64,000 nt of DNA from Oryzias latipes (GCF_002234675.1 NC_019859.2:124001-188000), one strand, 5' to 3'; counted from the first letter of the stretch, positions 20,080 to 31,902 are shown. The notes: generated by a model not told the origin, from the letters alone. A program made the numbers and translations.

Positions 20080-20285
20080 TGTGTAAGTGTGTGTGAGTGT
20101 GTGTGAGTGCGTGTGTGGGGGTGAGTGTGTGTGTGTGTGTACGTGTGTGTTTTAGTGTGTTTGGGTGTGTCAGTGTGTGTGTGTGTTTGCGAGTGTGTGT
20201 GTTAGTGTCAGTGTATGAGTGTGTTTTAGTGTGTGTGAGTGCGTGTGTGTTTACTGAATGTGTGTTATGGTGTGTGTGAGTGTGT
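20080..20285. repeat. GT-rich low-complexity tract
   Basis: About 200 bp of imperfect TGTG(A/T)GTG repeats. Open frames here are Val/Cys-rich artefacts. Confidence 0.85.
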
Positions 20286-21124
20286 AGCGGTTAGGTAATC
20301 AGGTGGTGTTGCGACTTCTGCAAACAAAACACAAAAACACGTTTGATGACTTCTTTTGGAAAACAAACAGAAAGGAAAACAGATTTTGTTCTGTGAGGAA
20401 GTGTAGTCTGTTTTGGGGGCGTGGCTTCTGTATGTGGGTGGGGCCTGCTCTAACTGTGTTGCTTGTTCGGGCAGCTTTTTGATTATCAGCGTCTTCGACG
20501 TCCACCTGAAGCTGCTCACGCTACCATGACGACCGCACTCTGCCATCATCTTTCAGCTTAGAGTTGGTCGCTCCCTCATTGCAGAACCATGATGGCTCAG
20601 ACCGGAGCGTCCAGGCCTGTGGCAGACCCCCCGGGGAAGGCGGGGCTCCAACCCTCTAGGGGGAATCCGCGTTCAGCATCACAGGTTCTGATCGAGGATC
20701 TGTTGGTGTCCGTAGTTACCAGGCTGGGAGCCCTCTTATGGTCTGGATCCAGCAGAAGGTTTGCATCCAACCAGAGAAACAACCAACAAAAAGACTGGAT
20801 GTGAAGAGTCCCAGACAGACCCACAACGTGGACCAGGACTGAGGGTCCAGACCCACAAACACACTGATGGTTTGGGAAGACCACACATGTGCCACTTTCA
20901 AGGAGAAAAGATTCTTTCAGCTGGTCCAAAAAGGTTCTGTCAGGTCCGCTGTGGTTGGAGAGAGCCCGCCTCAGAGCCAGAGGTCCTGCAGGCGGTTCTG
21001 TGTGAAGCGGAGCGGCGCTGCGGGTCAGTGTTGCGTAACACTGCAGCTTCAGAGCAGCTGAGGTCTGCAGACTTTCATCGACTGTGACACTCAGCAGCTG
21101 ATGCATAATGCAGGACGCGTGTTT
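20286..21124. other. Intergenic, no recognisable gene
   Basis: Several overlapping open frames occur on both strands but none has a recognisable domain or consistent splice structure. Confidence 0.35.
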
Positions 21125-21234
21125 GTGTGTTGTTGCTTTGTGTGTGTGTGTCTGTGTATTTGTGTATGTGTGTTTGTCTGTGTGTCTGTGTATCTGTGCT
21201 TGTGTATGTGTGTGTTTGTGTATCTGTGTGTGTG
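21125..21234. repeat. GT-rich microsatellite
   Basis: About 110 bp of TGTGTG/TGTATC repeats abutting the terminal repeat of the element to its right. Confidence 0.8.
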
Positions 21235-21236
21235 TA

Positions 21237-21521
21237 CGGTAGCCGTGAAGTGCAAATCGCATCACAAAAACTTTGTAACCCTTGTTCTATCCTAGGCACT
21301 TTAACATTGGGAGTTGGGTCATCTAGACCCACTAGACAGAGCTCTGAACCTTTTTTCTTCAATGATTTGTGATCTTCACTGGTGTCCATGGATTACATGA
21401 AATCTTTCCACCTTTATCCACCTTTGTCATGGTAGGGGGAACACCTCAGTGTGTTGTTGTGATCTTCAAATTGTTTTTGTATCGAGGGATTTGTTAAATG
21501 ATTTGCACTTAAGGGCCACCG
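21237..21521 (-). mobile_element. Short TIR element (MITE), copy 2 of the 13.2-kb element
   Basis: Ends are imperfect inverted repeats: CGGTAGCCGTGAAGTGCAAA at the left and the reverse complement of CGGTGGCCCTTAAGTGCAAA at the right. It is flanked by TA on both sides (21235-21236, 21522-21523). The interior matches 13206-13450 in reverse orientation for about 240 bp, so it looks like an internally deleted derivative. A TA duplication suggests Tc1/mariner-type mobilisation, but no transposase is present. Confidence 0.6.
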
Positions 21522-21576
21522 TAGTCCTGTTTAGATTAGATTAGATCGACTTTATTCAGTTCAATTTTATTTGGTA

Positions 21577-21851
21577 AATGGTAAATGGCGTATACTTATA
21601 TAGCGCTTTCTACCTTCTTATGAAGGCCCAAAGCGCTTTACAGTCACAGACCCATTCACCCATGCACACACACATTCACACTCTGGCGGCGGCTCCGCTG
21701 CCAAACACTGGCGCCAACCTCCCACCAGAGGCAAGGTGGGGTTCAGTGTCTTGCCCAAGGACACTTCGACTCATGGGCGTGCAAGGCGGGAATCAAACCT
21801 GCAATCTTACGATCATGGGTCGACCGCTCTACCGCTGCACCACGGACGCCC
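21577..21851 (-). mobile_element. tRNA-derived SINE (reverse orientation)
   Basis: Reverse-complement copy of the 16671-16953 SINE, with a recognisable head (GTGGTGCAGCGGTAGAGCGG) at the right and the 3' end at the left. It joins directly to the AATAAAGTCGATC segment and MITE on its left, a junction shared with 13106-13205. Confidence 0.85.
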
Positions 21852-22975
21852 CTATATGTATAGCCAAAAATCACAACAACAGTCGTCTCGATGGGCTTCG
21901 TATTGGTAATTGAAAAACTTAAACATGAACTCAAAAGGATCACGAATACAAAGAGTTCAATAGAAAAATACTAAAATGAACTAACAAACTGACTAAGCTA
22001 TACTGGCATCCCTGCCCTTAGACCCCCCTTCTCTGTGAGGAAAAACTCCTAAAAAAAGGATTCCGGAAAAAACGAAGAAACCTCAGGGGTGTCCACATGA
22101 AGGAGGGATCCTCCCCCAGGACGGACAGGCGATTTACCAGAACTCAAAGAGAAGAATTATCTTATCTAAATCTACAACTACACATTTAAAGTCCAGCAGA
22201 CGAGCTTCATCCAGCCGTGGTTGGGGGGACAGTCAAAGGCGCGAGTCGAGCCGGAGACAGGAACCACAGCCAGGTGTAGGAGCAGGAGCAGAGACGAGGT
22301 ACTCGGTCAGGAACTGGAGCACGGATGAAACAACTGGAGTCTGGAAGAACTCGAAAGAAGGAAAGAGGGACAGTCCATGAATCACTGCACCAAACAGAGG
22401 CATGGAGAACTAAATGATGAATAATGATCAAGAATAGAGGAGAGGAAGGGTAGAAGTAAAAAAAAGGAAAGAGGACAGAACCCCAGAGCACCATAGTTAC
22501 CCCAGCTTCAACTTCTAGCAGCCTTTTAAAAGAAATAGTTATTATTAAGTTTAATTTAAACAAATTAACATTAAGTTAAATAATCTCTAAATACTAACTA
22601 GTCTGACAATAATCCTGTCCAAAGAGGAATGTTTTCAGTCTAACTTTGAATGTAGAAACTGAGTCGGCCTCTCTTCCATGAGCTGGGAGTTTATTCCATA
22701 AGACAGGGGCTTGGTGGCTAAACGCTCTACCTCCAACCGTACTTTTACTAATTCTAGGAACCACAAGCAGTCCTGCATTTAGTGAGTGAAGTGTTCTGAT
22801 TGGATGGTAAGGGACTATGAGGTCCTTAATATAGGACGGGGCCATTCCATGTAAGGCCTTATAGGTTAACAGGAGGATCTTGAACTGGATTCTAGAATCA
22901 ACTGGGATCCAGTGAAGTGAAACCAACACAGGAGTGATGTGATCTCTTCTGCTAGTTCCTGCTAACAATCTAGCT
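21852..22975 (-). mobile_element. LINE 3' end (C-terminal RT region plus 3' UTR)
   Basis: The minus frame 22968-22594 reads the C-terminal signature HITPVL.SLHWIPVDSRI, FKILLLTYKALHG and WNKLPAHGREADSVSTFKVR, common at the end of fish LINEs of the L2/CR1-like group. About 700 bp of 3' UTR follows to the left. The coding sequence continues beyond the hAT insertion as LQLVQNAAARL (24104-24145). Beyond that the element is truncated. Confidence 0.8.
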
Positions 22976-24103
22976 CAGGGGTCGGGAACCTATGGCTCGC
23001 GAGCCATATATGGCTCTTTTGATGGTCACATGTGGCTCGCAGACAAATCTTTACTTATACTTTTTTTTTCATTAGACCAGTCCTTCTCGGGCGCGATGCA
23101 ATGCCAGAGGCGCGCAGTAGTAGTGGTGCTTAGAGAGAGAAATCTGCGCCAGCGCTATCAGTTACTATTATCTATTATTTCACAGAGTTTGTACCAGCTG
23201 GAAACCTGTGAATTGACGTGCCCAAAACTGCGCCCTCCCGTCTCTGAGAAAGAGCGCGCAGTAGCGGGGATGTGTGAGGGAGAAAGCAGAGGGTGGGGGG
23301 GGTGAGGGGTTGTGGGGACAGGCAGCAGGTGAATCGCGCAGGGATAAAAACGTAAAACCCGCTGCCCGTCACTCACTGCAGCGTGTGAGAGTGTGTGTTT
23401 GGCTCCCCGTCTGCATGTGATCAGTCTGTCTCACATCTACAGAACATTCAGACTACGATCACGTTTAAAGTCTCAACGCCTGCATGAAGCAGAAACTCAC
23501 CACGTATCAACCAGACTAGACCATCAGCAAAACTACCACGAGAAATACTCATCATTTATTAGCAACAGCATAACAATGTTATTAAAAAGAATCCACAGAC
23601 TTATTGTACTTTAAAAATGTTGAAATTAAATAAAATGCACACATTCATTTGTATATTTAGTTTTTAACATATTGTCGCGGACTGACTTGGACTGGGTGGC
23701 TGTTGGGCCGCGTTAAAAGTTCTGGAGTTCATTGAACGCGTCAAGCAGAGATCTGATTGGCTCTCAGTTCTGTCGCTCAGGCTGTTGTTAGGTAGTTTGG
23801 ACCAATGGGGTTCAGCCATGGGCCGAATAAGGGAAATGGGAGGGCTGGAGCGGGAGGGGGGAAAATAAAGTTGGGAGAAGCGCTCTCTCTCTTCTCGGCG
23901 GGAGAGATTCAGGAGTTGCTGAATTAATTTTACGGCGTTTGTTGTGGTCTACAGTAACCAGAATAAAGAACCTTAAAAGAGGTTAAGTCTCCGTGCCTCA
24001 GTGTGGGGAAGGGACACCACATTATTGTATGGCTCTTTGGAAATTACAATTAAAAATATGTGGCATTTATGGCTCTCTCGGCCAAAAAGGTTCCCGACCC
24101 CTG
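22976..24103. mobile_element. hAT-type DNA transposon, non-autonomous, with 8-bp target duplication
   Basis: The terminal inverted repeats are CAGGGGTCGGGAACC at the left and GGTTCCCGACCCCTG at the right. Perfect 8-bp duplications ATCTAGCT flank it (22968-22975 and 24104-24111), the hAT hallmark. Subterminal GGCTC(G/T) motifs recur, as is usual for hATs. No transposase frame is present. Its removal restores the interrupted LINE reading frame. Confidence 0.93.
23673..24020 (+). mobile_element. Possible solo LTR nested in the hAT
   Basis: A GC-rich block beginning TGTCGCGGACTG differs in composition from the AT-rich hAT around it. It contains AATAAAG near its right part and runs to GGGACACCACA. 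Composition and the polyadenylation-like signal suggest an LTR, but no clean target duplication was found. Confidence 0.35.
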
Positions 24104-24149
24104 ATCTAGCTGCTGCGTTCTGAACAAGCTGGAGACTTATTATTAATCC

Positions 24150-25560
24150 CATGGGAAAATTATTTTTGCTCTGGAAGTTGATGAATACAAACAAGAAGGA
24201 ATTTTTGTGTTGACTCGATAGTTTGATATTATTTCTTGATTTTTATAAAGCATTTGACACATTGGAGCCTTTCTATTTAATTTAAACCCTGAAATTTTTA
24301 GGATTTGGTGATAAATTTTGTAATATTATCAAAATCTTCTGTAATGATATTGATAGTTCAGTTTCCTTAAATCCAGGAATTACTGCCCGTTTTGTAATTA
24401 AAAGAGGTATCTGACACGGTTGCCCCGTCTCCCCCAAACTGTTTATATTAGCTACTCAGTTATTAACCATTCTCATTAAACATAGTCGTGATATTCAAGG
24501 TATTTATGTTTTTGAAAAGCAACACAAAATGAGTCTGTTTGCAGACGATACTGCTTTACTTCTAAAAAACGATGCAGAGGTTGTTAAAGTTCTAAGCAGG
24601 ATTCAGTTATTTTCCAAAGCATCAGGATTAAAACGAAATATTTCAAAATGTGAAATTCTCCCCGTTCACTCGTGTCAGCAGCAAACTATTGAAGACATTA
24701 GGGTTGCTGATGAAGTGAAATATCTGGGTGTATAATTGTCTAAAATCACAATAAGGAGGGAAGATGTCAACATTGAAACTGGTAACTTGACATGAAGAAA
24801 AGTTGAAGTCGCTGGTTGACAAGAGATTGAACTATTTTAGGGAGAAATCTGTTAACCAAGCAGAAGACGTCTCTAAGATGATTTATCCATGTTATTCTTT
24901 ATACATTTCCCCTCCAGTCATTAAGAAAGTTAACTCTATTATTTTTCAGTTCATTTGGAAAAACAAAACACGTTAAATCAAACGTTCCCAACTGGTCAAA
25001 AGTGATGACAAAGGTGGCATCACTGCTTAAATTGTATAAAAGCTCTTTGGTTGATAATAACTCCAAATGGTTTCATATTCTAAGATCATCGTTCAACATT
25101 TAGGCGGAACAGACGTCCTTCTGAAATGTGATTCCAATCATTTCGTCCAACTTTCACAGACAAATTCTTCAGTGTTGGAAAATGATATTCAGTCATAATT
25201 TGACCTCATGGATCAACATGATAGAAGCTGAGAACAGATTAATTATATTCAAACAGGATTAGTTTGACAGGAACTTTAAGATTGAACAGACAGTGAAGGT
25301 AATTTATTGACTTTTCTTCTTTTATAGATAAATACCATCTGACCTGCAGCCTACAAGAATTGGAGAGGCTATTTTCGTACAGAATTCCTGCAGCTCTGGT
25401 TCATAAAGAAAATATTAACTTCTGAGAGAGCAATGATGACGTCATCACCAACATTACAGAGAAATGGACGGAACTTCTTAGATAAACACATTTTTGAACA
25501 ACTGGATGAAAGAAAGAACGGATTATGTCCACAATCGACCTTCTTTTAGATCATTTTCTT
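24150..25560 (+). mobile_element. Decayed L1/Tx1-like LINE fragment
   Basis: Scattered RT blocks in shifting frames: a DFYKAFDTLEP-like block near 24240, a GCP-type block near 24420, then the intact stretch MSLFADDTALLLKNDAEVV (24529 on) ending KYLGV. Several stops and frameshifts occur. Right boundary approximate. Confidence 0.65.
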
Positions 25561-25569
25561 ATTCCAGGC

Positions 25570-26335
25570 CCGGTTTATGACAGGATACGGGCGTTCAGTG
25601 GCAGCGGTTCCTCTCAGCCCGCTAACTGGACCGGGTCATGATTCTGTTTCCATCGTTCTTTTATTTTGAAAAACAGACAACGTACCACATACCGGAAGCA
25701 GAGAAGAGGCAGAGCGATTATTATTGCGTCTGCATCTGCGACCCGGACCAGAACCAGAACCAGGTAGGAACGCTGCCTCTAGCCGAACCGGACGTTCTCA
25801 CGGTCCGGTCCGGACCCGTTTTATCTGAGCGAAGATAGCAGAACCCACACGGTTCTGCTCCGGACGGACTTTGGAGCGAACCCGCGCAGTTCCGGCAGCA
25901 ACTCACGGGTCGGTCGGTAGAAACTGAGCGCTGGAGACCCAGTTCGGTCCAGAAGAACCAACAGACTTTGTAACCGATCCGAACCGAAGCACCGACGCAG
26001 TTCCGGTTGATGGACGAACAGAAAGGAAGATTAAAATGACCCATAAAACTCTCATGTTTCCAGAATAAAACCCCTCCGCGGTTTTTAAAAATAAAAGCCC
26101 GAAACCGGCGCTAAATTTCTAGTGCTCTGGTAGACTTTTACTTTGACAGAGTGGTGTCTACAGAACTTCTTCCGGTAGTCTGTTGAGTTTTAAACTTTAA
26201 TCTGCAATAAACCGTCTTTAGCCTTTTGGGATGTTTGTCAGGAAAATAGATCCAACGATTTCATCATAAAAGCCACGCCCCCACGCGGTGACGTCATCAG
26301 CCCATACACAAACATCACATTTATTTAACTAACAG
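25570..26335 (+). promoter_or_regulatory. Probable promoter and 5' UTR region of the SOUL gene
   Basis: CpG-richer stretch upstream of the SOUL coding start. The acceptor TTCTTTGCAG at 26691-26700 lies just before the coding exon, which implies an upstream non-coding exon. A candidate donor (CAG then GTAGGA) is near 25763. A perfect TGACGTCA lies at 26289-26296. The first exon itself is not proven. Confidence 0.35.
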
Positions 26336-26339
26336 TGCG

Positions 26340-26630
26340 GGCCGCCGTGGTGCAGCGGTAGGGCGGTTGACCAATCGGTAAGATTGCAGGTTCGATTCCC
26401 ACCTTGCACGCCCATGTGTCGAAGTGTCCTTGGGCAAGAAGCTGAACCCCACCTTGAATCTGGTGGGAGGTTGGCGCCAGTGTTCGGCAGCGGAGCCGCC
26501 ATCAGTGTGTGAATGTGTGTGTGACTGTGTGTGTGCATGATGGGTGAATGGGACTGTGACTGTAAAGCGTTTTGGGCCTTCGAAAGAGGGTAGGAAGCGC
26601 TAAATAAGCCATATACGCCATTTACCATTT
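26340..26630 (+). mobile_element. tRNA-derived SINE in the SOUL 5' region
   Basis: Same family as 16671-16953, with head GTGGTGCAGCGGTAGGGCGG, B box GGTTCGATTCCC and 3' end ACGCCATTTACCATTTAC. It lies about 70 bp before the acceptor of the first coding exon. Only a weak 5-bp ACAGT duplication could be found. Confidence 0.85.
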
Positions 26631-26739
26631 ACAGTCTTTCCAGGTGAGATGAAACAGGAAGTGAGCCGTCTGCTGAGTGTTCACCTTTCCTTCTTTGCAG
26701 GTACGTAGGTACTCCTTTGCTGTGACATCACCTGCAGCC

Positions 26740-29700
26740 ATGGCTTTGATCTCACTGGAAGACCTTGAGGCATTAGACGAAGAGGAGCTGAATGATGACA
26801 TCACAAACCATCCAGAACCAATGGATGAGGAGGACAGTGAACGATTGCTCGCACAGTGGCGGGCTGTCGCCAGCACTCACCACGTGGCTGTTCCACCAGG
26901 TGAGGCGGTGGGTGGGAGGGGGTGTGACACAGTGGTTCCTTCAGGTGTCAGGGGTGGGGCTTATGCAGGTAATGCAGAGCAGTGGAAGCAAGTTTCAGGT
27001 TCTGGTGCTCCTGTGTCTGGTTACCTTGGTTACATCATCATGTTCCTGTCTGCAGAGATGAGTGGACCTATCCAGGAAATGACCAGGAACAATCAGCAGA
27101 GGGAGGAGCTCTCCTATGATGTCATCTCCAGGCGTGAGAAGGTCGGGCCAGGACCAAACACCTCATTTATGACTCGTGGAGATTTCTGCAGAAACGATTT
27201 TAGGATTCCCAAAATATGCTCCGCATGCTTTTATGCAGATATCCCTGTCTGCTCCGCATGCTTTTATGCAGACATGCTTGTCTGCTCCACATGCTTTCAT
27301 GCAGACATCCCTGTCTGCTCCGCATGCCTTTATGCAGACATCCCTGTCTTCTCCGCATGCTTTTATGCAGACATGCCTGTCTGCTCCACATGCTTTCATG
27401 CAGACATCCCTGTCTGCGCCACATGCTTTTATGCAGATATCCCTGTCTGCGCCACAGGCTTTCATGCAGACATCCCTGTCTGCTCCGCATGCCTTTATGC
27501 AGACATCCCTGTCTGCTCCGCATGCTTTTATGCAGACATGCCTGTCTGCTCCACATGCTTTCATGCAGACATCCCTGTCTGCGCCACATGCTTTTATGCA
27601 GATATCCCTGTCTGCGCCACATGCTTTCATGCAGACATGCTTGTCTGCTCCACATGCTTTCATGCAGACATCCCTGTCTGCTCCGCATGCCTTTATGCAG
27701 ACATCCCTGTCTGCTCCGCATGCTTTTATGCAGACAAGCCTGTCTGCTCCACATGCTTTCATGCAGACATCCCTGTCTGCTCTGCATGCCTTTATGCAGA
27801 CATGCCTGTCTGCTCCGCATGCCTTTATGCAGACATGCCTGTCTGCTCCACATGCTTTCATGCATATATCCCTGTCTGCGCCGCATGCTTTCATGCAGAT
27901 ATCCCTGTCTGCTCCACATGCTTTCATGCAGATATCCCTGTCTGCTCCACATGCTTTTATGCAGACATCCCTGTCTGCTCCGCATGCTTTTATGCAGACA
28001 TGCCTGTCTGCTCCACATGCTTTCATGCAGATATCCCTGTCTGCTCCACATGCTTTTATGCAGACATCCCTGTCTGCTCCGCATGCTTTTATGCAGACAT
28101 GCCTGTCTGCTCCGCATGCTTTTATGCAGACATGCCTGTCTGCGCCGCATGCTTTCATGCAGACATCCCTGTCTGCGCCGCCTGCTTTCATGCAGACATC
28201 CCTGTCTGTGCTGCATGCCTTTATGCAGACATGCCTGTCTGCTCCGCATGCTTTTATGCAGACATGCCTGTCTGCTCCGCATGCTTTTATGGAGACATCC
28301 CTGTCTGCTCCGCATGCTTTTATGCAGACATGCCTGTCTGCTCCGCATGCTTTTATGCAGACATGCCTGTCTGCTCCGCATGCTTTTATGCAGACATCCC
28401 TGTCTGCTCCGCATGCTTTTACGCAGACATGCCTGTCTGCTCCGCATGCTTTTATGCAGACATCCCTGTCTGCTCCGCATGCTTTTATGCAGACATGCCT
28501 GTCTGCTCCGCATGCTTTTATGCAGACATGCCTGTCTGCGCCGCCTGCTTTCATGCAGACATGCCTGTCTGCGCCGCCTGCTTTCATGCAGACATCCCTG
28601 TCTGCGCCACATGCTTTCATGCAGACATCCCTGTCTGCGCCGCCTGCTCTAATGCAGACATCCCTGTCTGCGCCGCCTGCTTTCATACAGAAATGTCTGT
28701 CTGCGCCGCCTGCTCTCATGCAGACATCCCTGTCGGCGCCGCCTGCTTTCATACAGAAATGTCTGTCTGCGCCGCCTGCTCTCATGCAGACATCCCTGTC
28801 GGCGCCGCCTGCTTTCATACAGAAATGTCTGTCTGCGCCGCCTGCTCTCATGCAGACATCCCTGTCCGCGCCACCTGCTTTCATACAGAAATGTCTGTCT
28901 GCGCCGCCTGCTCTCATGCAGACATCCCTGTCTGCGCCGCCTGCTCTCATGCAGACATCCCTGTCTGCGCCGCCTGCTTTCATACAGAAATGTCTGTCTG
29001 CGCCACCTGCTCTCATGCAGACATCCCTGTCTGCGCCGCCTGCTTTCATACAGAAATATCTGTCTGCGCCGCCTGCTCTCATGCAGACATCCCTGTCTGC
29101 GCAGCCTGCTTTTGTGCAGACATCCCTGTCTGCGCCGCCTGCTCTCATGCAGACATCCCTGTCTGCGCCGCCTGCTTTCATACAGAAATGTCTGTCTGCG
29201 CCGCCTGCTCTCATGCAGACATCCCTGTCTGCGCCGCCTGCTTTCATACAGAAATGTCTGTCTGCGCCGCCTGCTGTCATGCAGACATCCCTGTCTGCGC
29301 AGCCTGCTTTCATGCAGACATCCCTGTGTCCCATGTGTTCTTCTCTGGGTCCAGATGGGAGAGGTACAGTTTGAGGAGCGGGTCTACCCAGCCGGGTTCT
29401 GGGCCTGCGTGACTCGGAAAGAGGATCTGTACGAACAGAGCATCTCCATGGGCTTCATGAAACTGATGCGCTTCATCTGTAAGGAGAATTCTGCAGGTGA
29501 GGCTCCGCCCACTGCGCAGTGTCACTGCTTCACCTGCTTTTTTTTGTCCTGTCCAAACATGAGAGAGCTGGAGGTTTATCATCACTACTGTCAGGTGTTG
29601 ACGTTGGTCAAAGGGGCGGGGCCTGACACACCTGTCATGGAATCTGGAGGTAAAACTAAACAGGGGGGACGCTCCATCACCCCCTGACACCCCCCCCAGA

Positions 29701-30710
29701 CCATAGTCAGAGGAACCACAACCGTAGCACCAAAGAGCAGGGAGAGCGTGACCCAGGCCTGATGACGCCCCCCGCCGTGCCTGAGATCCGCTCCCACATA
29801 CCCAAGAGTCCCCCCCAGGAGTCATGAGCACCTCCTGACCCCAGACATGATGATGAATATGAGTATTTGAGGGTGTAGCTGAAATTGTTGGGTGGGGCAG
29901 TGTGAGGCCCCCCCCTCCACCCTAAGGGTTCCCTGACGGCGTTGCTGTTTCTCAGGCCAGTACCTCGGCATGACGGTGCCCGTGGTCAACGCCATCCGCA
30001 TGCTGGAGGATGGAAGCAGCTTCCACAAAGAGGTGGAGACAGCCATGTTCCTGCCCAGCAGCCTGCAGAGCAGCCCCCCCCAGGCCTCTGACCCCGACAT
30101 CGCCATCGTCCACAGGGGGCATATCCGGGTGATTGCCAGGTGAGACGTGTCTGCAACAGAACTGAAAACAGGAAGACATCCACACGCTGAAGGAGCGTCT
30201 CTGAAAACTATCACTCAGAATGGAACCAGCAACCATTTCCCCCACAAAGACCCTTGTGTAGGCAAACTGTGGGGGAAACGGCTGCCTGGTGGTCTGTTTG
30301 GGACGCTTTGTCCTTCAGGCACAGCTGAAAGCTGAAAGACGTTCTGGTCTCAGACTCTATGAGGGGACGGACATCTTTGCTAAGTTCCTGCTGATCTGCA
30401 GCTCCGTCGTCCAGTGACGTTCAGAGACCGACGTCTTCTGTCCTTCAGCTGTGTGGGTCAGAGCACATGTCTGTCTTCCTGATTTGTACGATGTTTGGAA
30501 CTCAAACCCTACCCTGCTCTCTGATTGGCCAACAGACAATTCCTTGGGACGACTACAGAAGTGACGGTGGGCCGTCAGATCCGCCTCCTGTGGGAGAACC
30601 TGAGTCTTGATGACCAGTTCCACCGGGACCACTACATGGTCGCCGTTTACGAAAACCCTGGAGTGCCTCGGCGTCGCAATGAGATCTGGTTCATTCGAAG
30701 ACACCTGTAG
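26740..30710 (+). CDS. SOUL/HEBP-family heme-binding protein, five coding exons
   Basis: Encodes about 248 residues. Exons: 26740-26899, 27056-27141, 29355-29496, 29956-30139, 30536-30710. All introns are GT/AG and phases match. An acidic N-terminal region (LEDLEALDEEELNDD) precedes GPIQEMTRNNQQRE. The SOUL fold runs from about residue 82: FEERVYPAGFWACV, the conserved GMTVPV (exon 4, as GMTVP in HEBP1), and the C-terminal signature RRRNEIWFIRR. Family members bind heme or tetrapyrroles in the cytosol. It resembles teleost soul3-type proteins more than HEBP1 or HEBP2 because of the N-terminal extension, but the exact paralogue is not certain. The exon 2 donor (AAG then GTCGGG) is weak, and intron 2 is almost entirely a 33-bp minisatellite. 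Convergent with EIF4A3. Confidence 0.9.
27218..29333. repeat. Minisatellite D, 33-bp unit (~64 copies), SOUL intron 2
   Basis: Unit of 33 bp built from TGCTTTTATGCAGACATCCC and TGTCTGCTCCGCA. As 33 is divisible by 3 and the unit lacks stops in most frames, long open frames run through it on both strands (911, 732 and 478 residues forward; 723 and 470 reverse). From about 28680 to 29290 it becomes a 66-bp dimer, alternating a CTCTCATGCAGACATCCC unit with a TTTCATACAGAAATGTC unit. It starts about 75 bp after exon 2 and ends about 20 bp before exon 3. Confidence 0.97.
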
Positions 30711-31550
30711 GCCCCTCCCACTGCTGCTGGAATCGCCATGTCCTCATTGAACACTCCTAGTAAGCGGGTTCTGCTCCTCTAGCTCAGAATCCAGGAAGTC
30801 ACATCTGACATCACTTCCTCTTACTGTAGTACTAGTACTATGCAGGATGTGACTAAGTACATTGTGGCAGAAGGTAGTCCTACTTTGGTCCCGCCTCTCA
30901 TCTCTGCACATGCTCAGTTTGGTCCTGATTTTTCCAGCTTATGGTCTTACCTCCGCACTGATGATTCCTTCACGCTTCAGCCACGTTGGGCCAAGAGAAC
31001 CGGACCGCAGGACAAGATGGCGCCCAGACATTAGCCAGATCCAGAGGGTCACATCCCGTCCTCATCCGTATGCGGAAATAGGTCCCGTTGTAAACAAACC
31101 GCTGCCCCAGACATTTATGCAGCAGCTCGGTAACATACGAGACGATCTTCCAAACGAGCTTTTTTTAATGTTATGAATATTATGAATTGCCTGTTCGCTC
31201 ATCGTTATATTTAATCTGTGTGGTCAGTGCTTTTTTGTGGAAAAATTAAGATGGACGAAAGCTTAGGACAGACTAACACGGGCTAACATCATTAGCCTGA
31301 TTGATGGACACAAAATCCAGGACCGTGCGAGAAACGCAGCAATCTGCAGCTTTCTAAGGACTGAGCGACATTTATTTCTGCTCTGAAAGTTCACACAGAC
31401 CGCCCCAAAGCCACTCTGTGGGCTAGCGGCCCGAGCTCTGTTCGAACACGGTTCCTCCTGAGTCCTGCAGCCGCTAACCCAGAGCAGCGGGACGGCTCGC
31501 AGTCTGGATTCTCCCACACATAACAAAACAACAAAACGCACACGTAAGCA

Positions 31551-31575
31551 CCCCCCCCCCCCCCCCCCCCCCCCC
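31551..31575. repeat. Poly-C tract, 25 bp
   Basis: An uninterrupted run of C; a second run of about 17 C lies near 32000. Exact lengths may be sequencing- or assembly-dependent. Confidence 0.8.
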
Positions 31576-31902
31576 GACACAAAATTATTAATCCAGCTGC
31601 TCTTTTCACTCGGGTGCCAGTGGACCGAGTGAGCGTCGGGGGGCACGAAGCGAGAGGGAGGGAAAAGAGGAAAAGAGAGGGGAGAGCCAGCGGGGCGAGA
31701 GCGGAGCGGCGCTTTTCACAGGGCGTCCGCAGAGCCAAACACCATCTATGCGTGACGTAACCCAGAGCAGCAGTGACACACGATCGGAATGACCGTTCAC
31801 ATGCTCCACGATCGGATAAACGATCGGTATAACCCACCTATCTCGATCGGAAAGAAATTCTGATCCGAATGAGTCTGATCGGGGCAGAGTATTCCGAACG
31901 GC

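Noticed and set aside
22207..22563. 118-residue minus-strand ORF
   Set aside because: Lies in the LINE 3' UTR, has no domain signature, and is rich in low-complexity residues.
27163..29334. A 723-residue antisense protein
   Set aside because: Product of the same 33-bp array; no start context, splice sites or conserved domain.
26677..29412. A 911-residue Cys-rich repeat protein as a gene
   Set aside because: It reads through SOUL introns 1 and 2; exon 3 continues in a different frame, and the repeat is stop-free in several frames on both strands, so openness is not evidence of coding.
30840..31176. Short ORFs downstream of the SOUL gene
   Set aside because: No conserved motif; probably SOUL 3' UTR or intergenic.
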